The notes under the pieces are model-generated. The model made no database searches, was not told where the DNA came from, and worked only from the letters and a program-made list of their open reading frames with translations. A stretch of DNA of 64,000 nt, taken from Flavisericum labens. Lineage in GTDB: Bacteria > Bacteroidota > Bacteroidia > Flavobacteriales > Flavobacteriaceae. Each line of letters starts with the position of its first letter. The first letter of the stretch is position 1. Positions 26,165 to 35,220 of the stretch are shown in pieces. The stretch lies in the NCBI RefSeq assembly GCF_045446075.1, contig NZ_JBJJBQ010000001.1, positions 186,001-250,000 on the forward strand. Direction: 5' to 3'. A program made the translations under genes and the position numbers.

Positions 26165-26183
26165 AAGATACAAAAATTTGTCA

Positions 26184-26191
26184 TATATTTG
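26184..26191 (+). promoter_or_regulatory. -7 element of the cupin gene
   Basis: TATATTTG matches TAnnTTTG, 21 bases before the ATG. The second operator-like repeat starts directly after it, over the expected transcription start. Confidence 0.6.
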
Positions 26192-26212
26192 TGAGACAAA
26201 AATCTTATAAAC

Positions 26213-26647
26213 ATGAAAACATTAGATTCTAAATGGGTTTTAGGACACAAGGTTACGCTTCATGATACAGCAGGCGACTACGATTTAGCCTTTGGAGAAA
26301 CTCCAGCTGGGGTACCTGGCCCACCACCACATTTGCACGAACATTTTACCGAAAGTTTTTTAATTACCGAAGGGGAAATGGAATTTTTCATCAACGGAGA
26401 AATTAAGATTGTTAAAGCAGGCGAAAGTGTCAATCTGCCCCAAAATACATTGCATACATTTAGTAATAAGAGCAATTCGACTTGTAAATGGGTCAATATT
26501 CACAGCCCTAAAGGCTTTAGAAGTTTTTTCGAAACTATGGGAGTGCCAGAAGGCGAGGAAGACTCACAGCAAAAATCTATTGACAAGAGCATTATCAATA
26601 ACGTGATGGCAACAGCTTCCGATTACGATATGCTAATAAAGCTTTAA
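26213..26647 (+). CDS. Cupin-domain protein
   Basis: 144 residues of a single small beta-barrel cupin. Motif 1 is PPPHLHEHFTESFLITEGEMEF (residues about 36-57), with His and Glu ligands for a metal; motif 2 is AGESVNLPQNTLHTFSN. The substrate is unknown; such proteins range from dioxygenases and isomerases to sensors. It is divergently paired with a TetR regulator and overlaps the alkyltransferase gene tail-to-tail by 4 bases. The pairing suggests induction by a small molecule sensed by the TetR protein. Confidence 0.87.
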   Translation: MKTLDSKWVLGHKVTLHDTAGDYDLAFGETPAGVPGPPPHLHEHFTESFLITEGEMEFFINGEIKIVKAGESVNLPQNTLHTFSNKSNSTCKWVNIHSPKGFRSFFETMGVPEGEEDSQQKSIDKSIINNVMATASDYDMLIKL

Positions 26648-27117
26648 AATAGTGACTGTTGTTTAGATGGGCTTTCGTGCTCCAAAAGCCATTTTTTACG
26701 GTACAAGCCACCGGCATATCCTGTTAAACTACCGTCGCTTCCAATAATGCGATGGCATGGAATTACAATCCATAGCGGGTTTTTACCATTGGCATTAGCC
26801 ACGGCACGAATGGCCTTAACATCACCTAATTGTTTTGATAGTTCTAGATAGGAGACTGTTTTTCCGTATGGAACTTGTTCTAATTGTTTCCAAACCTTCT
26901 TTTGAAAATCGGTGCCTTCGGGAGTTAGTTTTAAGCTAAATTGTTTACGAATACCTTCAAAATATTCTTTAAGTTGAATCACACAATCTTCAAGTTCAAT
27001 AGGAACAATGTCCGTTACTTTTTCTTCAGAATTCAACACGGTTACAGAAGCAATTCCATATGAATCACCTGTAATTTTAGTGAAGCCCAGAGGGGATTTT
27101 ATGATGCAGCTCGGCAT
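26644..27117 (-). CDS. ogt: Methylated-DNA--protein-cysteine methyltransferase
   Basis: 157 residues, a standard Ogt/MGMT. It removes O6-alkyl groups from guanine by transferring them to its own cysteine. The active-site motif is IPCHRI with acceptor C121, preceded by the helix-turn-helix part VPYGKTVSYLELSKQLG and the arginine finger region KAIRAVANANGKNP. There is no Ada-type regulatory domain. The start lies 2 bases after the CNNM/CBS gene stop, so the two share a transcript. Confidence 0.95.
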   Translation of the reverse strand: MPSCIIKSPLGFTKITGDSYGIASVTVLNSEEKVTDIVPIELEDCVIQLKEYFEGIRKQFSLKLTPEGTDFQKKVWKQLEQVPYGKTVSYLELSKQLGDVKAIRAVANANGKNPLWIVIPCHRIIGSDGSLTGYAGGLYRKKWLLEHESPSKQQSLF

Positions 27118-27119
27118 AA

Positions 27120-28205
27120 TTAATCTGGGGTGTCAGTATCATCAAAAATACCTAATTTTTTCGCACGGCTTTCCCAGCTTTTTCTGGCCAGCAGCTGTAA
27201 ATCTGAAACGTTATCGCTTTCATCCATAATTTCTAGACCGAGCAAAGTTTCTATAACATCTTCCATAGTTACCAATCCACTAACAGAGCCATATTCATCA
27301 ACTACTAGCGCCATATGATTTCTACTTTCAATAAGTTTTTCAAAAAGTTTAGGAATAGGTATGTTTCGCCCAACAACAATAATGTTTCTTTTTAATTCCT
27401 CTAATTTTTTAGAGCCATTGTCCAGCGCCATTTCTTTAAAAATCTCATCTTTTAAAACAAGACCTTTTATATTATCAGGGTCATCAACATATACAGGAAT
27501 TCTTGAAAACCTCAGGTTAAGGTTCTTTTTAAAAAACTCTTCAACTGTAGCGCTTTCGTCTTCAATTTTCATTACCGTTCTTGGGGTCATGATGTCTTTT
27601 GCAAACACCTCTTTAAAAGTCAAGAGGTTTTTAATAACCTTGCTTTCATTTTCTTGAAAAACGCCTTCTTCATGGGCCATATCGGTCATCATCATAAAAC
27701 TTTCACGTGTTAAAACACTGCCGTGTCCAGTTCCTCCAATAAGTTTTGTAGTTAATTGAAGTAGCCATAAAATACCTGTCCACTTCAGTGGAAAAATCAT
27801 AATAGTTAATGTTTTTGCCGCGAAATTAGCTAGTTGTTTCCAATAGGTAGCACCAATAGTTTTAGGAATAATTTCTGAAGCTACCAATATTAAAAAAGTC
27901 ATGATGGCTGATACAATTCCAACCGTATTAATGCCAAATAACTCTAGTTTATAAGGTAGTTTTTCGGCCTCTATACCCACCATCATGGCACCTAAGGTGT
28001 GTGCAATGGTGTTTAGTGTTAAAATGGCAATTAAGGGCTTATCAACGTCTTTTTTTAAATGCTCAAGGGTTAGTGCGTAATCTTTGTTTTCGCGTTTTTT
28101 CACGTTTATAAAAGTGGGAGTAACACTTAATAGAACAGCCTCGAGGATGGAACATATAAAAGAAAAGAAAATAGAAATGGTTGCCCATAAAATTAGTGCG
28201 CTCAT
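27120..28205 (-). CDS. CNNM (DUF21) and CBS domain membrane protein
   Basis: 361 residues. The N-terminal DUF21/CNNM domain (about 1-170) has several membrane segments and the family's small-residue motifs (AHTLGAMMVGIEA). A CBS pair follows (about 200-320: DIMTPRTVMKIEDESATVEE, and LVVDEYGSVSGLVTMEDVIE). The CorC/HlyC C-terminal domain present in longer relatives is absent. CNNM proteins are linked to Mg2+ or other divalent cation export; older labels call them hemolysins. It is the first gene of a pair with ogt. Confidence 0.9.
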   Translation of the reverse strand: MSALILWATISIFFSFICSILEAVLLSVTPTFINVKKRENKDYALTLEHLKKDVDKPLIAILTLNTIAHTLGAMMVGIEAEKLPYKLELFGINTVGIVSAIMTFLILVASEIIPKTIGATYWKQLANFAAKTLTIMIFPLKWTGILWLLQLTTKLIGGTGHGSVLTRESFMMMTDMAHEEGVFQENESKVIKNLLTFKEVFAKDIMTPRTVMKIEDESATVEEFFKKNLNLRFSRIPVYVDDPDNIKGLVLKDEIFKEMALDNGSKKLEELKRNIIVVGRNIPIPKLFEKLIESRNHMALVVDEYGSVSGLVTMEDVIETLLGLEIMDESDNVSDLQLLARKSWESRAKKLGIFDDTDTPD

Positions 28206-28278
28206 TAAATATTATTTGTTTTTACGAAGTTACAAAATCAAATAATATCGTTTAAACATTAATATGTGCTTATTGAAT

Positions 28279-29148
28279 TTATTTTATATCCAGAAAAATC
28301 CCACCAGAAATTGATGGTTCTGTATAAATAATCTTTCCGCTAATAAGACCGGTAAAATTAAAGGAAACACCTAGTTTTTTAGTAATATAGTATGCTATTT
28401 CTCCACCAATACTAGTATATTCTATGTTGTTTGCGAAAATACTACCTTGACTGTTTTGTGCATTTAAACTCCCATTTTGCATAGATTGAACGATGTTAGA
28501 ACGTGCGATAAGCCAAACTTTTTTGTTAAAAATATTGCCTCCAAGTTCTAAACCTGTTCTAAATTCATCTGAAAAACCTTCTGTTCTGTTGTTAAAGCCA
28601 ACATAGGTTTTAGAGTAGAAGTTTGTATTAAAAAGTTTAAAAGGAACGCCTAAATTAACCCTTAAAAGCTGATTAAATTCACCGTCACCAGTTTGAAAGC
28701 TACCATCGCTACCACCACTGCTATTTCCTGTGGGAACACCTAAAACCAATGAGCCCGATAATGCAAGACTTTTTGTTTTTAACAACTTTAATTGCATAGT
28801 TAATTCTAAATCCCCGATGGAATTAAAACGTTCTCCTGAAGAAATGGTTTCTCCTGTTGTACCTGAAATAACATCATTTTCATAAGTTCCAGAAAAAAAA
28901 GGGAAGTAAACAATGGCGTCTATCTTATCGCTTATTCCGTAGGCTCCGTAAAAGTTGAAGTTGTATTGCCCTCTGGTAACATTGGGGTCTGTTTCTCCTG
29001 TATCTGTGTAGTGCTCATCAGACTCTAGATACCAAAAGGATAATTTATAGTACCCCTTGCCTTTACCTTTTGTCCATTGTGAATGACTATTTATTGAAAG
29101 GAGACAAAAAAATCCAATAACAAAAGCATTTTTTAAATATTTTTTCAT
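28279..29148 (-). CDS. Predicted outer-membrane beta-barrel protein
   Basis: 289 residues with a signal peptide (about 1-24, cut after INSHS). The mature part is a run of amphipathic beta strands with many aromatic residues at strand ends (YYKLSFWYLESDEHYTDTGE, YNFNFYGAYGISDKIDAIVY) and a terminal strand SISGGIFLDIK. This points to a barrel in the outer membrane of the transporter/DUF3187-like type. It follows the DM13 lipoprotein gene after 21 bases, so it may handle the partner's substrate or electrons. The function is unknown. Confidence 0.75.
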   Translation of the reverse strand: MKKYLKNAFVIGFFCLLSINSHSQWTKGKGKGYYKLSFWYLESDEHYTDTGETDPNVTRGQYNFNFYGAYGISDKIDAIVYFPFFSGTYENDVISGTTGETISSGERFNSIGDLELTMQLKLLKTKSLALSGSLVLGVPTGNSSGGSDGSFQTGDGEFNQLLRVNLGVPFKLFNTNFYSKTYVGFNNRTEGFSDEFRTGLELGGNIFNKKVWLIARSNIVQSMQNGSLNAQNSQGSIFANNIEYTSIGGEIAYYITKKLGVSFNFTGLISGKIIYTEPSISGGIFLDIK

Positions 29149-29169
29149 AAAAAAGAAGAAGTTTTTTAT

Positions 29170-29856
29170 TTATTCAATATCTCCACCGCCAACTTTAACA
29201 CTGAAAGGTTCGCACCAATAGAGTAAGTATGAATAGTCGTTTATGCCCACATTTTCAATGGTGTAATTATGTGCTCCGCTAAAAACCTCTACTGGTCCTA
29301 AAGAGAGCGCATTGGCAACTGAGCTAGGGTTATTGGTTAAATATAAATACAAACCAGGTAAACTGGTTGAAGCCGTATAATCTTCAGAAATTGATAACAA
29401 AAGATTATTTGTATTCTCTATTTCGGTGAGCATAAAACTACCCGAAAGTTCATAACTGCTTGTAGTGGCAATATCTCCAGACTTACTATTTGATGTTGGC
29501 GCGTCATCATTCATTATTACATTTAAAACAGTACTGTTTTCAACAATAGAGCTATTTACCATTACCATAGCCTTTACGGTAGTTTGGCCTTCAGCGAGAG
29601 CATTAACTAAACCTTGTGAATTTATTGTGGCTACATTTTCGTTAGAACTCGACCAATCTATGTCTATGCTTTCTTGCTGACCAACATTATTAAAATAAGA
29701 AGCATTATATTGGTGTGTAGCAGATATAGAAAGGTTTTGTATTGGATTTAAAATTCGAACTTCACGAGGTACTTCATCATCTAAAATATCTTCGCCCTTA
29801 CAATTGCTAAAAATTAGTGGAAATAATAATAAAAAAGCGATATAAGATTTTTTCAT
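29170..29856 (-). CDS. Lipoprotein with Ig-like and DM13 domains
   Basis: 228 residues. The signal ends in LIFSNC with Cys19, so it is a lipoprotein. A BIG2-type Ig-like domain follows (about 34-115: VATINSQGLVNALAEGQTTV). The C-terminal 100 residues fit a DM13 domain (YELSGSFMLTE, LPGLYLYLTNN, AHNYTIENVGINDYSYLLYW), with the family's conserved Cys in YWCEPFSVKVG. DM13 is thought to act in redox or electron transfer in extracellular proteins. Together with the barrel gene downstream it forms a two-gene envelope unit. Confidence 0.78.
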   Translation of the reverse strand: MKKSYIAFLLLFPLIFSNCKGEDILDDEVPREVRILNPIQNLSISATHQYNASYFNNVGQQESIDIDWSSSNENVATINSQGLVNALAEGQTTVKAMVMVNSSIVENSTVLNVIMNDDAPTSNSKSGDIATTSSYELSGSFMLTEIENTNNLLLSISEDYTASTSLPGLYLYLTNNPSSVANALSLGPVEVFSGAHNYTIENVGINDYSYLLYWCEPFSVKVGGGDIE

Positions 29857-29940
29857 AACTCTAAGGTTTTCTTGGTAGTCGTAGCTTTAAAAAGCAACTT
29901 ACAGGAAAAACCATAGAGATTCAATAATTGCGAAATAAAA

Positions 29941-30948
29941 CTAAAGTAGTTTCACCACATCCTTAGCAAAATAAGAAGCTATAATATCGGCTCCTGCTCT
30001 TTTAATAGCGGTAACTTGTTCCATCATAACGGCATCATGATCTAACCAACCCTTTTCGGCGGCGGCCTTAAGCATGGCATATTCACCCGAAACTTGATAC
30101 ACAGCCACAGGTAGCTCGACTTCGTTTTTAATTTCGCGAACAATATCCAAATAGCATAACCCAGGTTTTACCATGACAATGTCTGCACCTTCATCAATAT
30201 CCATTTCAGTTTCACGGATGGCTTCAAAACGGTTGGCATAATCCATTTGATAGGTTTTTTTGTCTTTTGGGATATCCATGGAATCTACCGGAGCAGAATC
30301 CAAAGCATCACGAAAAGGCCCATAAAATGCTGAAGCATATTTTGCCGAATAACTCATTATGCCCGTATTGGTAAACCCTTCATCTTCCAAAGCTTCACGG
30401 ATGGTTAAAATGCGGCCATCCATCATATCGCTAGGTGCAACAAAATCAGCTCCAGCTTGGGCGTGCGATATGCTCATTTCTGCTAAAACATGGGTAGTTT
30501 CATCGTTTAGAATTTGTCCGTTTTCAATGATGCCATCATGCCCATAAGCCGAATAAGGGTCTAACGCTACATCGGTCATTACTAGCATATCCGGACACAC
30601 ATTTTTTACCGTTTTGATTGCGCGTTGCATTAATCCGTTTGGATTTAATGCCTCGGTGCCTTTATTGTCTTTTAGGTTATCGGGAACTTTTACAAACAGC
30701 AATACCGATTTTAAGCCTAGTTTCCATAGTTCTTTTACTTCATTTTCCAGTAAATCTAAACTGTAACGAAAGTAATTGGGCATGGATGGGATTTCATCTT
30801 TAGTACCCTTGCCTTCAACCACAAAAAGTGGGACTAAAAAATCGTTGGGTGTAATTATGGTTTCGCGAACTAGTGAGCGGATGGCTTCGTTTGTTCTTAG
30901 TCTTCTATTTCTTCTAAGTGGGAACATACTATATTTTTTATAGTCCAA
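29941..30948 (-). CDS. hemB: Delta-aminolevulinic acid dehydratase (porphobilinogen synthase)
   Basis: 335 residues, normal length. It condenses two aminolevulinate molecules into porphobilinogen. The Schiff-base lysines are in SYSAKYASAFYGPFR and MVKPGLCYLDIV. The loop that binds catalytic zinc in animal and E. coli enzymes (C-x-C ... C) reads DVALDPYSAYGHDG here, with Asp and Ala in place of Cys, so this is a Mg2+-dependent type. It is the last gene of the leftward heme run; its start overlaps the DUF4421 gene by 11 bases. Confidence 0.96.
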   Translation of the reverse strand: MDYKKYSMFPLRRNRRLRTNEAIRSLVRETIITPNDFLVPLFVVEGKGTKDEIPSMPNYFRYSLDLLENEVKELWKLGLKSVLLFVKVPDNLKDNKGTEALNPNGLMQRAIKTVKNVCPDMLVMTDVALDPYSAYGHDGIIENGQILNDETTHVLAEMSISHAQAGADFVAPSDMMDGRILTIREALEDEGFTNTGIMSYSAKYASAFYGPFRDALDSAPVDSMDIPKDKKTYQMDYANRFEAIRETEMDIDEGADIVMVKPGLCYLDIVREIKNEVELPVAVYQVSGEYAMLKAAAEKGWLDHDAVMMEQVTAIKRAGADIIASYFAKDVVKLL

Positions 30949-31894
30949 ATTTACGATTAAAATCGTCTGCTAATTTCATTAATTTTTTTGGGGCTTTAAA
31001 ACGATAACCGATATAAAACTCTAAATAGGGAATCGTATCATCTTGTCTGGTATATCTATCCACATCGTGCTCTAGTATCAATAAATTTGAATTGATTCCA
31101 CCAAAAAATGTTTCTGAATTATACCCTATAACGGCTCTTCCGGAAAACTCATAAAGCAAAGAAGTAATATGACCGTCACCAAGATTAGAACTGTGATTAA
31201 CGCCTATTCCTGCCGAAGCTCCCAATGAGAACAAAAAGTTTTTATCAATAATCAAATTGTAGTAATAGGCAGGTGCAACAGCAATATCATATGAATAGGC
31301 ATTCTCATTAAAACCTTCTTCATTCAGTGAGTATTTTGTGTAGTAATAGTAGAGCCTAGGAACAAAACTGCCTGTGCTTTTGGTTTGCCATTCATTTTGA
31401 AAACCGATAGCTCTAAAAGAAAAATTGTTGTTAAAAATATAGGATGTTGAACCACCAATTTTAAAGGTTTTAACCCCCGAAACCAACTCTTTTTGATTAT
31501 TGATAATTAGGTAAAACCCTTTTTGATTATACAAATCTATGGTTTGCATCCATTGCTTTTGGAACATTCTAAAGTTTAGATTGAATAGTTTTGAATTTTT
31601 ATTGTCTTTATTAGACTTTAGAAAGGTAGGTGAAAAGCCATAAGCAATTTCTAAACTCCTAAATAAAATCGAAGCGCCTAAGTATTCTCTAATATTTGGT
31701 TTTAGTCTGTAATTTAAATTTGTATCTGTCTCGTTAATAAAAAAACTATTTGAAGTATTTATTAAAGATATCCGAGTTGAGATTTTGTCTGGGAAAGTAG
31801 TGACGTATTCATTTTTTAAAATACTATCCTGTTGCGAAAAGGAATTAATCCCGCAAAAAAACATTAACGATAGCAAAAAATCTTTTACACCCAA
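30938..31894 (-). CDS. DUF4421 family outer-membrane protein in the heme operon
   Basis: 318 residues from a TTG at 31894, which overlaps the hemF stop by 10 bases. No ATG precedes the signal peptide (GVKDFLLSLMFFCGINSFSQ), so a non-ATG start is the only way to keep it. The mature part fits DUF4421: a beta-barrel-like protein with LNYRLKPNIREYLGASILFR, then WMQTIDLYNQKGFYLII, and GYRFKAPKKLM near the end. It is encoded between hemF and hemB with overlaps on both sides. A role in porphyrin or iron traffic is conceivable but unproved; the overlap could equally be chance packing. Confidence 0.75.
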   Translation of the reverse strand: MGVKDFLLSLMFFCGINSFSQQDSILKNEYVTTFPDKISTRISLINTSNSFFINETDTNLNYRLKPNIREYLGASILFRSLEIAYGFSPTFLKSNKDNKNSKLFNLNFRMFQKQWMQTIDLYNQKGFYLIINNQKELVSGVKTFKIGGSTSYIFNNNFSFRAIGFQNEWQTKSTGSFVPRLYYYYTKYSLNEEGFNENAYSYDIAVAPAYYYNLIIDKNFLFSLGASAGIGVNHSSNLGDGHITSLLYEFSGRAVIGYNSETFFGGINSNLLILEHDVDRYTRQDDTIPYLEFYIGYRFKAPKKLMKLADDFNRKFGL

Positions 31895-32787
31895 TCGACA
31901 GGTTTTTTTAATACTTCAATCAATTTTTCTTCTTCGCTACCAGCTTCTGGATGATGGTCATAAACCCATTGCACGTGTGGCGGAAGGCTCATTAAAATGC
32001 TTTCTATTCGTCCGTTGGTTTTTAGTCCGAACAGCGTGCCTTTATCATGTACCAAATTAAACTCGACATAGCGACCACGACGGATTTCCTGCCATTTACG
32101 CTGTGCTTCAGAATAAGATAAATCTTTTCTTTTTTCAACAATGGGCACGTAGGCTTCTAAAAAACTATCGCCCACCTCAGTTACGAAATCATACCAATTT
32201 CCCATGGTCATATCTTCTGAGGTTTTGCAATAATCGAAAAACAAACCACCTATGCCACGGGCCTCATTTCTATGGGTGTTGTAAAAGTACTCGTCACAGC
32301 GTGCTTTATATTTTGGATAAAATCCTGTGTTATGCTTATCGCATGCGGTTTTGCAGGTTTGGTGAAAATGTTTGGCATCGTTTTCAAACAGATAATAAGG
32401 CGTTAAATCCTGTCCGCCACCAAACCAGCTGTCTACAATTTTGCCGTTTTCGTCGTACATTTCAAAATAGCGCCAATTGGCATGAACCGTTGGAACCATA
32501 GGGCTTTTGGGATGGAGGACTAAACTCAATCCACAAGCAAAAAAATCAACATCACCAACCTTAAAATAGGCTTGCATCGATTTTGGTAACTTGCCATGTA
32601 CGCCCGAAATATTAACGCCGCCTTTTTCAAAAACATTACCATTTTCTATGACCCTTGTTCGGCCGCCGCCACCTTCCGGCCGGTCCCAAACATCTTGTTG
32701 GAATTTTGCCTTTCCATCAACAGCTTCCAGTTTTGAAGTTATGGTATCTTGTAAATCTTGTATGTATTGATAGAATTTGTCTTTCAT
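31885..32787 (-). CDS. hemF: Coproporphyrinogen III oxidase, oxygen-dependent
   Basis: 300 residues. HemF decarboxylates coproporphyrinogen III to protoporphyrinogen IX with O2 and no metal or cofactor. Family motifs are clear: GGGGRTRVIENGNVFEKGGV (about 37-56), VHANWRYFEM, WFGGGQDLTPYYLFE, and RGRYVEFNLVHDKGTLFGL. It is the aerobic route; no hemN appears in this window. The start follows the GNAT gene stop by 3 bases, and the stop overlaps the DUF4421 gene. Confidence 0.97.
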   Translation of the reverse strand: MKDKFYQYIQDLQDTITSKLEAVDGKAKFQQDVWDRPEGGGGRTRVIENGNVFEKGGVNISGVHGKLPKSMQAYFKVGDVDFFACGLSLVLHPKSPMVPTVHANWRYFEMYDENGKIVDSWFGGGQDLTPYYLFENDAKHFHQTCKTACDKHNTGFYPKYKARCDEYFYNTHRNEARGIGGLFFDYCKTSEDMTMGNWYDFVTEVGDSFLEAYVPIVEKRKDLSYSEAQRKWQEIRRGRYVEFNLVHDKGTLFGLKTNGRIESILMSLPPHVQWVYDHHPEAGSEEEKLIEVLKKPVDWV

Positions 32788-32790
32788 TGG

Positions 32791-33330
32791 TTATTCAATT
32801 TCATCATATAGTTCATATAACTCCATGTCCAGAGCATTTCCGCCTGGTGGCGCGTGTTCTTTTTCGAGGGTTTTAATCCAAGTAAAATTACAATTTTCTG
32901 CCACTTTTATGCTTGCTGAATTCGTTTTATGGACTATAATTTGTAATGTTCTTAAGTTTAATTTTTTAAAAGCATAATCAGACAACAGTTTAATGGATTT
33001 TGTGGTGATGCCTTGACCTTCAAAATTATAATCGATGCAATAGGCGAATTCAGCTTGTTTTTTATGCCAATCAATTGCTTTTAGGTAGATTAAACCTGAT
33101 ATTGTTTTTGAGTGATTATATTTTAATGTGAACAGAAATTCTTCTTTCAGTTCAAATTGCTTCACTTGTTTTTCAACAAATATTTTTGATAAATCTGGTG
33201 TTGAATTTTGTTGTAATGTTTTTGGAAAATACCGCTTTAATCGGTTTTCATTGGCCACAACAAAATTGCAAATGTTCCAATAGTCTTCAATTTGTATGGG
33301 TTGAATATTGAAGTCACCAAAACTAAGCAT
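32791..33330 (-). CDS. GNAT-family N-acetyltransferase
   Basis: 179 residues resembling the RimJ/RimL branch, which acetylate N-terminal amines. The acetyl-CoA site is seen as FEGQGITTKSIKLLSDYAF (R/Q-x-x-G-x-G/A pattern) followed by LRTLQIIVHKTNSASIKVAENC. The substrate is unknown. The start overlaps the EI24 gene by 8 bases and the stop is 3 bases before hemF, so it is locked inside the heme transcript. Confidence 0.87.
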   Translation of the reverse strand: MLSFGDFNIQPIQIEDYWNICNFVVANENRLKRYFPKTLQQNSTPDLSKIFVEKQVKQFELKEEFLFTLKYNHSKTISGLIYLKAIDWHKKQAEFAYCIDYNFEGQGITTKSIKLLSDYAFKKLNLRTLQIIVHKTNSASIKVAENCNFTWIKTLEKEHAPPGGNALDMELYELYDEIE

Positions 33331-34078
33331 TTGCTGTTGTCGGTTTTAGATTTAAAGCGTCGACTGTTTTTACAGATGCAGCAGTCACCGATAGTGGCAA
33401 GACTAAAATAACCCCGATAATGGGAACCAAAAGACATAACATAAAAATAATACCATTACCAATAGCTAAGCCACGGTGTTTACGAACAAACTGAACACTT
33501 TGTTTGTATTGAAAATGGCGTTCTAAGGTGTAATCCATATTACCGAAACCAGCATAATAGGCCTGAACCAAAAACAACAATATGGTTGAAAATATATTGA
33601 TTACAGGAATGAATTTCAAGAACAAAATAGGAATGGTTAAAAGCAATTCCATTATTAAGTTTCTGCCGTTAATTTTTATACCGCGCCACAACTGCTGCAT
33701 AAATGTTGTGTTTCTGTGTGAATGCGGAACATTACCGGAAAAATGAGCTTCAATTTTTTCGGAAACCGGGCTCATAAACGGTGCAGAAAGGGCCATAATA
33801 ATATGTTTGAAAAGGATAAGGCCAATAACGATAATGATAAGTCCGCCAATGAAATTACTGATGGTTGAAAAAGTTTCTTTACCCCAGTCCCAAATCCAAA
33901 TTTTAGAAATGAAGCGGCCAACATTATCAGATAAGCCATAAGCAGAACCAAAAATAACAATGGCGGTTACAAAACTAATAAGCATAGGGATAGCGAAATA
34001 TTTCCAGAGTTTAAGTTTAGATATTAAACTAAAGGCTCCGAAATAAGCTTTTATACCTGAAACGATGTTTTTTATCAT
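33323..34078 (-). CDS. EI24-domain (CysZ-like) membrane protein
   Basis: 251 residues with about four to six membrane segments (around 22-48, 72-92, 145-170, 205-235). The EI24/CysZ family pattern is visible in AFSLISKLKLWKYFAIPMLI and in the loop MALSAPFMSPVSEKIEAHFSG. CysZ takes up sulfate in enterobacteria; Bacteroidota relatives have no proved substrate. It follows hemE after 110 bases that hold a dispersed palindrome, and overlaps the GNAT gene. Confidence 0.82.
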   Translation of the reverse strand: MIKNIVSGIKAYFGAFSLISKLKLWKYFAIPMLISFVTAIVIFGSAYGLSDNVGRFISKIWIWDWGKETFSTISNFIGGLIIIVIGLILFKHIIMALSAPFMSPVSEKIEAHFSGNVPHSHRNTTFMQQLWRGIKINGRNLIMELLLTIPILFLKFIPVINIFSTILLFLVQAYYAGFGNMDYTLERHFQYKQSVQFVRKHRGLAIGNGIIFMLCLLVPIIGVILVLPLSVTAASVKTVDALNLKPTTANA

Positions 34079-34080
34079 AG

Positions 34081-34200
34081 GCCTCTCCCTAACCCTCTCC
34101 GAAGGAGAGGGAATTAAAGGCGTTTAAATTATTAATATCTCTATAATTCATAAAAGTATGAGTTACAGTTTCTCCCGTTTTGGGGAGATTAAGAGGGGCT
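34081..34200. repeat. Dispersed palindrome between hemE and the EI24 gene
   Basis: CCCTCTCC-GAA-GGAGAGGG forms a strong hairpin at about 34095-34113, and CTCCC-GTTTT-GGGGAG a second at about 34172-34187. The A/T-rich stretch between has no gene. The style is that of short repeats of Flavobacteriia spacers. It may attenuate the heme transcript between hemE and the next gene. Confidence 0.45.
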
Positions 34201-35220
34201 TTTGTATTCTTTAACGGCATCGATGAAGGCCTTGGCATGATCAAGTGGAATGTTGGGTAAAATACCGTGACCCAAATTCACAATGTATTTATCCTTGCCG
34301 AATTCGTTAATCATTTGATGCACCATTTTTTTGATTTCTGAAGGTGGAGAAAATAAGCGCGTTGGGTCGAAATTACCCTGAAGCGTTATATTTCCGCCTG
34401 TTAAATAGCGTGCGTTTCTAGGCGAACAGGTCCAATCTACACCTAAAGCAGAAGCACCAGATTTTGCCATAACATCTAAGGCAAACCAGCAGCCTTTTCC
34501 AAAGGCGATTACTGGAGCGTCATCCTTTAAGGCTTCAATAATTTGATGGATATATTGCCAAGAAAACTCTTGATAGTCCATTGGTGATAGCATGCCGCCC
34601 CATGAATCGAATACCTGTACCGCGTTACAGCCTGCTTTTACTTTTTCTTTTAAATAAGCGATAGTCGTGTCGGTAATTTTCTGCAATAACTCATGTGCTG
34701 CCACGGGATTGGTAAAACAGAATTCTTTGGCTTTATCAAAGTTTTTACTGCCTTGACCTTGTACACAGTAGCATAAAATGGTCCATGGTGAACCTGCAAA
34801 ACCAATCAAAGGAATTTCGTCGTTAAGCTTTTCTTTGGTTGCTTTTATGGCTTGGTAAACGTAATCGAGTTCTGTTGTAACATCTGGAACAATTACATTA
34901 TCTACATCTTTTTGAGAGCGCACCGGATTTGGTAAATAGGGACCAAAATTGGGTTTCATCTGCACTTCGATATTCATGGCCTGTGGGATTACCAAAATAT
35001 CGCTAAATAGAATAGCGGCGTCCATGCCATATCTACGAATAGGTTGTACGGTAATTTCACTAGCTAATTCTGGTGTTTGGCAACGTGTAAAGAAGTCGTA
35101 TTTTGACTTTATTTCCATGAATTCCGGAAGATAACGTCCTGCTTGACGCATCATCCAGACAGGTGGACGGTTTACGGTTTCTCCTTTTAATGCTCTTAAA
35201 AATAAATCGTTCTTAATCAT
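34189..35220 (-). CDS. hemE: Uroporphyrinogen decarboxylase
   Basis: 343 residues. It removes four carboxyl groups from uroporphyrinogen III to give coproporphyrinogen III. The N-terminal signature PPVWMMRQAGRYLPEFMEIK (residues about 19-38) holds the substrate-binding arginines, and the second signature GFAGSPWTILCY and C-terminal NLGHGILPNIPLDHAKAFI are both present. The gene follows hemCD after 70 bases that contain a TTGTTAG tandem repeat. Confidence 0.97.
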   Translation of the reverse strand: MIKNDLFLRALKGETVNRPPVWMMRQAGRYLPEFMEIKSKYDFFTRCQTPELASEITVQPIRRYGMDAAILFSDILVIPQAMNIEVQMKPNFGPYLPNPVRSQKDVDNVIVPDVTTELDYVYQAIKATKEKLNDEIPLIGFAGSPWTILCYCVQGQGSKNFDKAKEFCFTNPVAAHELLQKITDTTIAYLKEKVKAGCNAVQVFDSWGGMLSPMDYQEFSWQYIHQIIEALKDDAPVIAFGKGCWFALDVMAKSGASALGVDWTCSPRNARYLTGGNITLQGNFDPTRLFSPPSEIKKMVHQMINEFGKDKYIVNLGHGILPNIPLDHAKAFIDAVKEYKSPS

